The notes under the pieces: model-generated
The model's input: only the letters and a program-made list of their open reading frames with translations
The model's database searches: none
Told to the model about the DNA's origin: nothing
Shown: one piece after another, positions 11,778-13,024 of the stretch
Layout of the letters: each line of letters begins with the position of its first letter
Position numbering within the stretch: the stretch's first letter is position 1
Source of the DNA: CAZCBN01 sp964496975
GTDB lineage: Bacteria; Planctomycetota; Phycisphaerae; Phycisphaerales; UBA1924
Direction of reading: 5' to 3'
Assembly (NCBI GenBank): GCA_964496975.1
Contig: CAZCBN010000089.1
Span: forward strand, 1-13,024
DNA length: 13,024 nucleotides
Translations under genes and position numbers: made by a program

Positions 11778-12185
11778 TTAGGAGACAATGGCGCCGGGGG
11801 CGATGTCGGCGTCGGGGCGGAGGAGGATGACCTTGCGGTCGGGGGCGTCCTTGGCGGCGTCGCTCGCGGCGAGGAGCATGCCGCGGGACTCTTCGCCGCG
11901 GATGGTGCGCGGGGCGAGGTTGGCGACGATGATGATGAGGCGGCCCACGAGGGCGTCGGGCTGGTAGTGGCCCTTGATGCCCGCGCAGATTTGGCGGGGC
12001 TGGCCCGAGCCGTCGTCGAGCTGGAGCTTCAGGAGCTTGTCGGCGTTGGGGTGGGGCTCGGCCTTGGTGATGCGGGCGACGCGGAGGTCGAGCTTTGCGA
12101 ACTCGTCGAAGGTGACGAGGGGCTTGGAAGCCGGGGCCTCGGGGTGGGCGGGGGCGGCGGGGGCGGTGGGAGTCGGCTCGGTCAT
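11778..12185 (-). CDS. Stand-alone tRNA-binding protein, methionyl-tRNA synthetase C-terminal-like (Trbp111/EMAP-II OB fold)
   Basis: A 135-residue protein consisting of a Pro/Ala-rich leader (1-23) and one tRNA-binding OB-fold domain. The characteristic run is visible: VTFDEFAKLDLRVARI, AEPHPNADKLLKLQLDDG, RQICAGIKGHYQPDALVGR, IIIVANLAPRTIRGEESRGM and LLAASD. In many bacteria this module is the C-terminal end of MetRS, where it dimerises the enzyme and increases tRNA affinity. Here it is a separate gene, so it may act in trans on a shorter MetRS or as a general tRNA chaperone. Its ATG overlaps the TGA of the upstream gene by four bases (ATGA, 12182-12185), indicating coupled translation. A CsaA-like role is less likely, since the PHPNADKLLKL motif is of MetRS-C type. 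Sometimes annotated metG (C-terminal). Confidence 0.9.
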   Translation of the reverse strand: MTEPTPTAPAAPAHPEAPASKPLVTFDEFAKLDLRVARITKAEPHPNADKLLKLQLDDGSGQPRQICAGIKGHYQPDALVGRLIIIVANLAPRTIRGEESRGMLLAASDAAKDAPDRKVILLRPDADIAPGAIVS

Positions 12186-13024
12186 TCGTGGGGGCTTTCT
12201 GCGTCGCGTGCGGGTGGGGGCTCGGATGAGGGCCGGTCGCTCCAGCCTTGGTCGGTCCAGTAGGGCCGATCGGCGGCGAAAGCGTAGGTGGGGGCGAGTT
12301 CGGCGGGGTCTGGGTCGCGGAGCGGGGTGCCGCCGTCGGTGGTGAGCTGCGCGGACCACGTGGCGGGTGAGCCTTCGAGCAGCAACGCCTCGAGGCGCAG
12401 CAGGCCCACGAGGGTGCGGCGGTCGGGGGACCAGCCGGGGTCGCCCCGGCAGGTTCGGCAGAGACGGTGGACGAAGGGCTCGGTGGAGCGGTCGGGGACG
12501 GTTCGCTCGTTGCGGCACTCGGGGCAGGGCCAGAGGGGTGCGTTGGCCTGGAGGGCGGGGAGGATGGGGCCCGGGCCGAGGCGTCCGAGCTCGGCGTTGG
12601 CGCGATCGATCGCGGCGCGGACGGCGGGCGAATCAAGGTGGCGACGGGCGGTGACGCCCTCGCCGGCGCGGAGGGCGTCGATCGCTTCGGCGGCGTTGGC
12701 GGCGACGGCGGGATCGATCTGGTTGGGGGCGGCGGTGGAGGCGAGGACGCCGGCGTAGCGCGGGTCCAGCGCGGCGGCGAGGGCCCAGAGCCAGCGGGCG
12801 TCGCGCCGCGTGGGCGCGAGGTCGGCGAGGGCGACGCAGGCGGAGGCGGCGAGCGGCGCGTCGCCGGCGGCGCGGGCGAACTCCACCGCGTGCAGATGGA
12901 GCTGGCGGGCGAGGGCGAGATCGGTCGGGGTCTGGGCCAGGGCGGCGGCGATCTCGCCGGCTTCGAAGTAAGCGGCGGGGCGGCTCGGGTCGAGGGGGGC
13001 GAGCGCGGGGGCGAGGGCCGGGTG
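12182..13024 (-). CDS. Hypothetical protein with zinc-ribbon (partial, N-terminus outside window)
   Basis: The last 280 residues of a protein whose start lies beyond the window; the frame is open to the edge. The visible N-terminal part is alanine-rich and helical (for example DPSRPAAYFEAGEIAAALA, ACVALADLAPTRRDARWLWA) and resembles a TPR-like helical scaffold. A CPEC (codons at 12515-12526) and a CRTC (12449-12460) about 20 residues apart form a four-cysteine zinc ribbon. The C-terminus (TYAFAADRPYWTDQGWSDRP onward) is hydrophilic. I do not recognise the family. It is translationally coupled to the tRNA-binding protein gene by a 4-base overlap, so the two are probably co-expressed, though this does not by itself imply a shared function. 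Confidence 0.7.
   Translation of the reverse strand, partial: HPALAPALAPLDPSRPAAYFEAGEIAAALAQTPTDLALARQLHLHAVEFARAAGDAPLAASACVALADLAPTRRDARWLWALAAALDPRYAGVLASTAAPNQIDPAVAANAAEAIDALRAGEGVTARRHLDSPAVRAAIDRANAELGRLGPGPILPALQANAPLWPCPECRNERTVPDRSTEPFVHRLCRTCRGDPGWSPDRRTLVGLLRLEALLLEGSPATWSAQLTTDGGTPLRDPDPAELAPTYAFAADRPYWTDQGWSDRPSSEPPPARDAESPHE

Overview
The window is very GC-rich bacterial DNA (third codon positions are almost all G or C in most genes). It looks like a planctomycete, most likely Phycisphaerae-like. This is an inference from three things: a membrane protein that joins a cytoplasmic domain to a pseudopilin-like (DUF1559/'prepilin-like') extracytoplasmic region, two divergent ECF sigma factors with single-pass membrane partners, and frequent GTG/TTG starts with weak Shine-Dalgarno sites. 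No rRNA, tRNA, CRISPR array, insertion sequence or phage gene was seen.

Layout. 1-550 (+): 3' end of a SpoIIE/PP2C-type phosphatase, with a probable frameshift near its start. 673-1986 (-): archaeal-type phosphoglycerate mutase (apgM; the family includes proposed homoserine kinases). 2078-3106 (+): agmatinase/arginase-family ureohydrolase. 3221-4459 (+): solitary mraY for peptidoglycan lipid I synthesis. 4557-4575: terminator serving the convergent ribosomal genes. 4625-5525 (-): rpmI (L35, with a C-terminal extension) then rplT (L20), separated by a long repeat-bearing spacer and without infC directly upstream.

5738-8148 (-) and 8149-10407 (+) form a double regulatory locus. On the minus strand an ECF sigma factor is followed by a membrane protein with a duplicated cytoplasmic domain and a pseudopilin-like exterior. 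On the plus strand a second ECF sigma factor is translationally coupled to a single-pass putative anti-sigma protein, and that gene overlaps a gene for a membrane-anchored helical protein of unknown function. This is the part of the window most likely to hold an undescribed system.

10703-11677 (-) is a compact MarR-regulator/SRPBCC-protein module. A perfect 18-bp palindrome sits on the SRPBCC ribosome-binding site. A 14/18 matching copy sits inside a near-consensus promoter of the marR gene, which indicates autoregulation. Its codon use is less GC-rich than that of its neighbours, suggesting acquisition. 11778-13024 (-): a stand-alone MetRS-C-terminal-like tRNA-binding protein whose start overlaps the end of a zinc-ribbon hypothetical gene that runs off the window.
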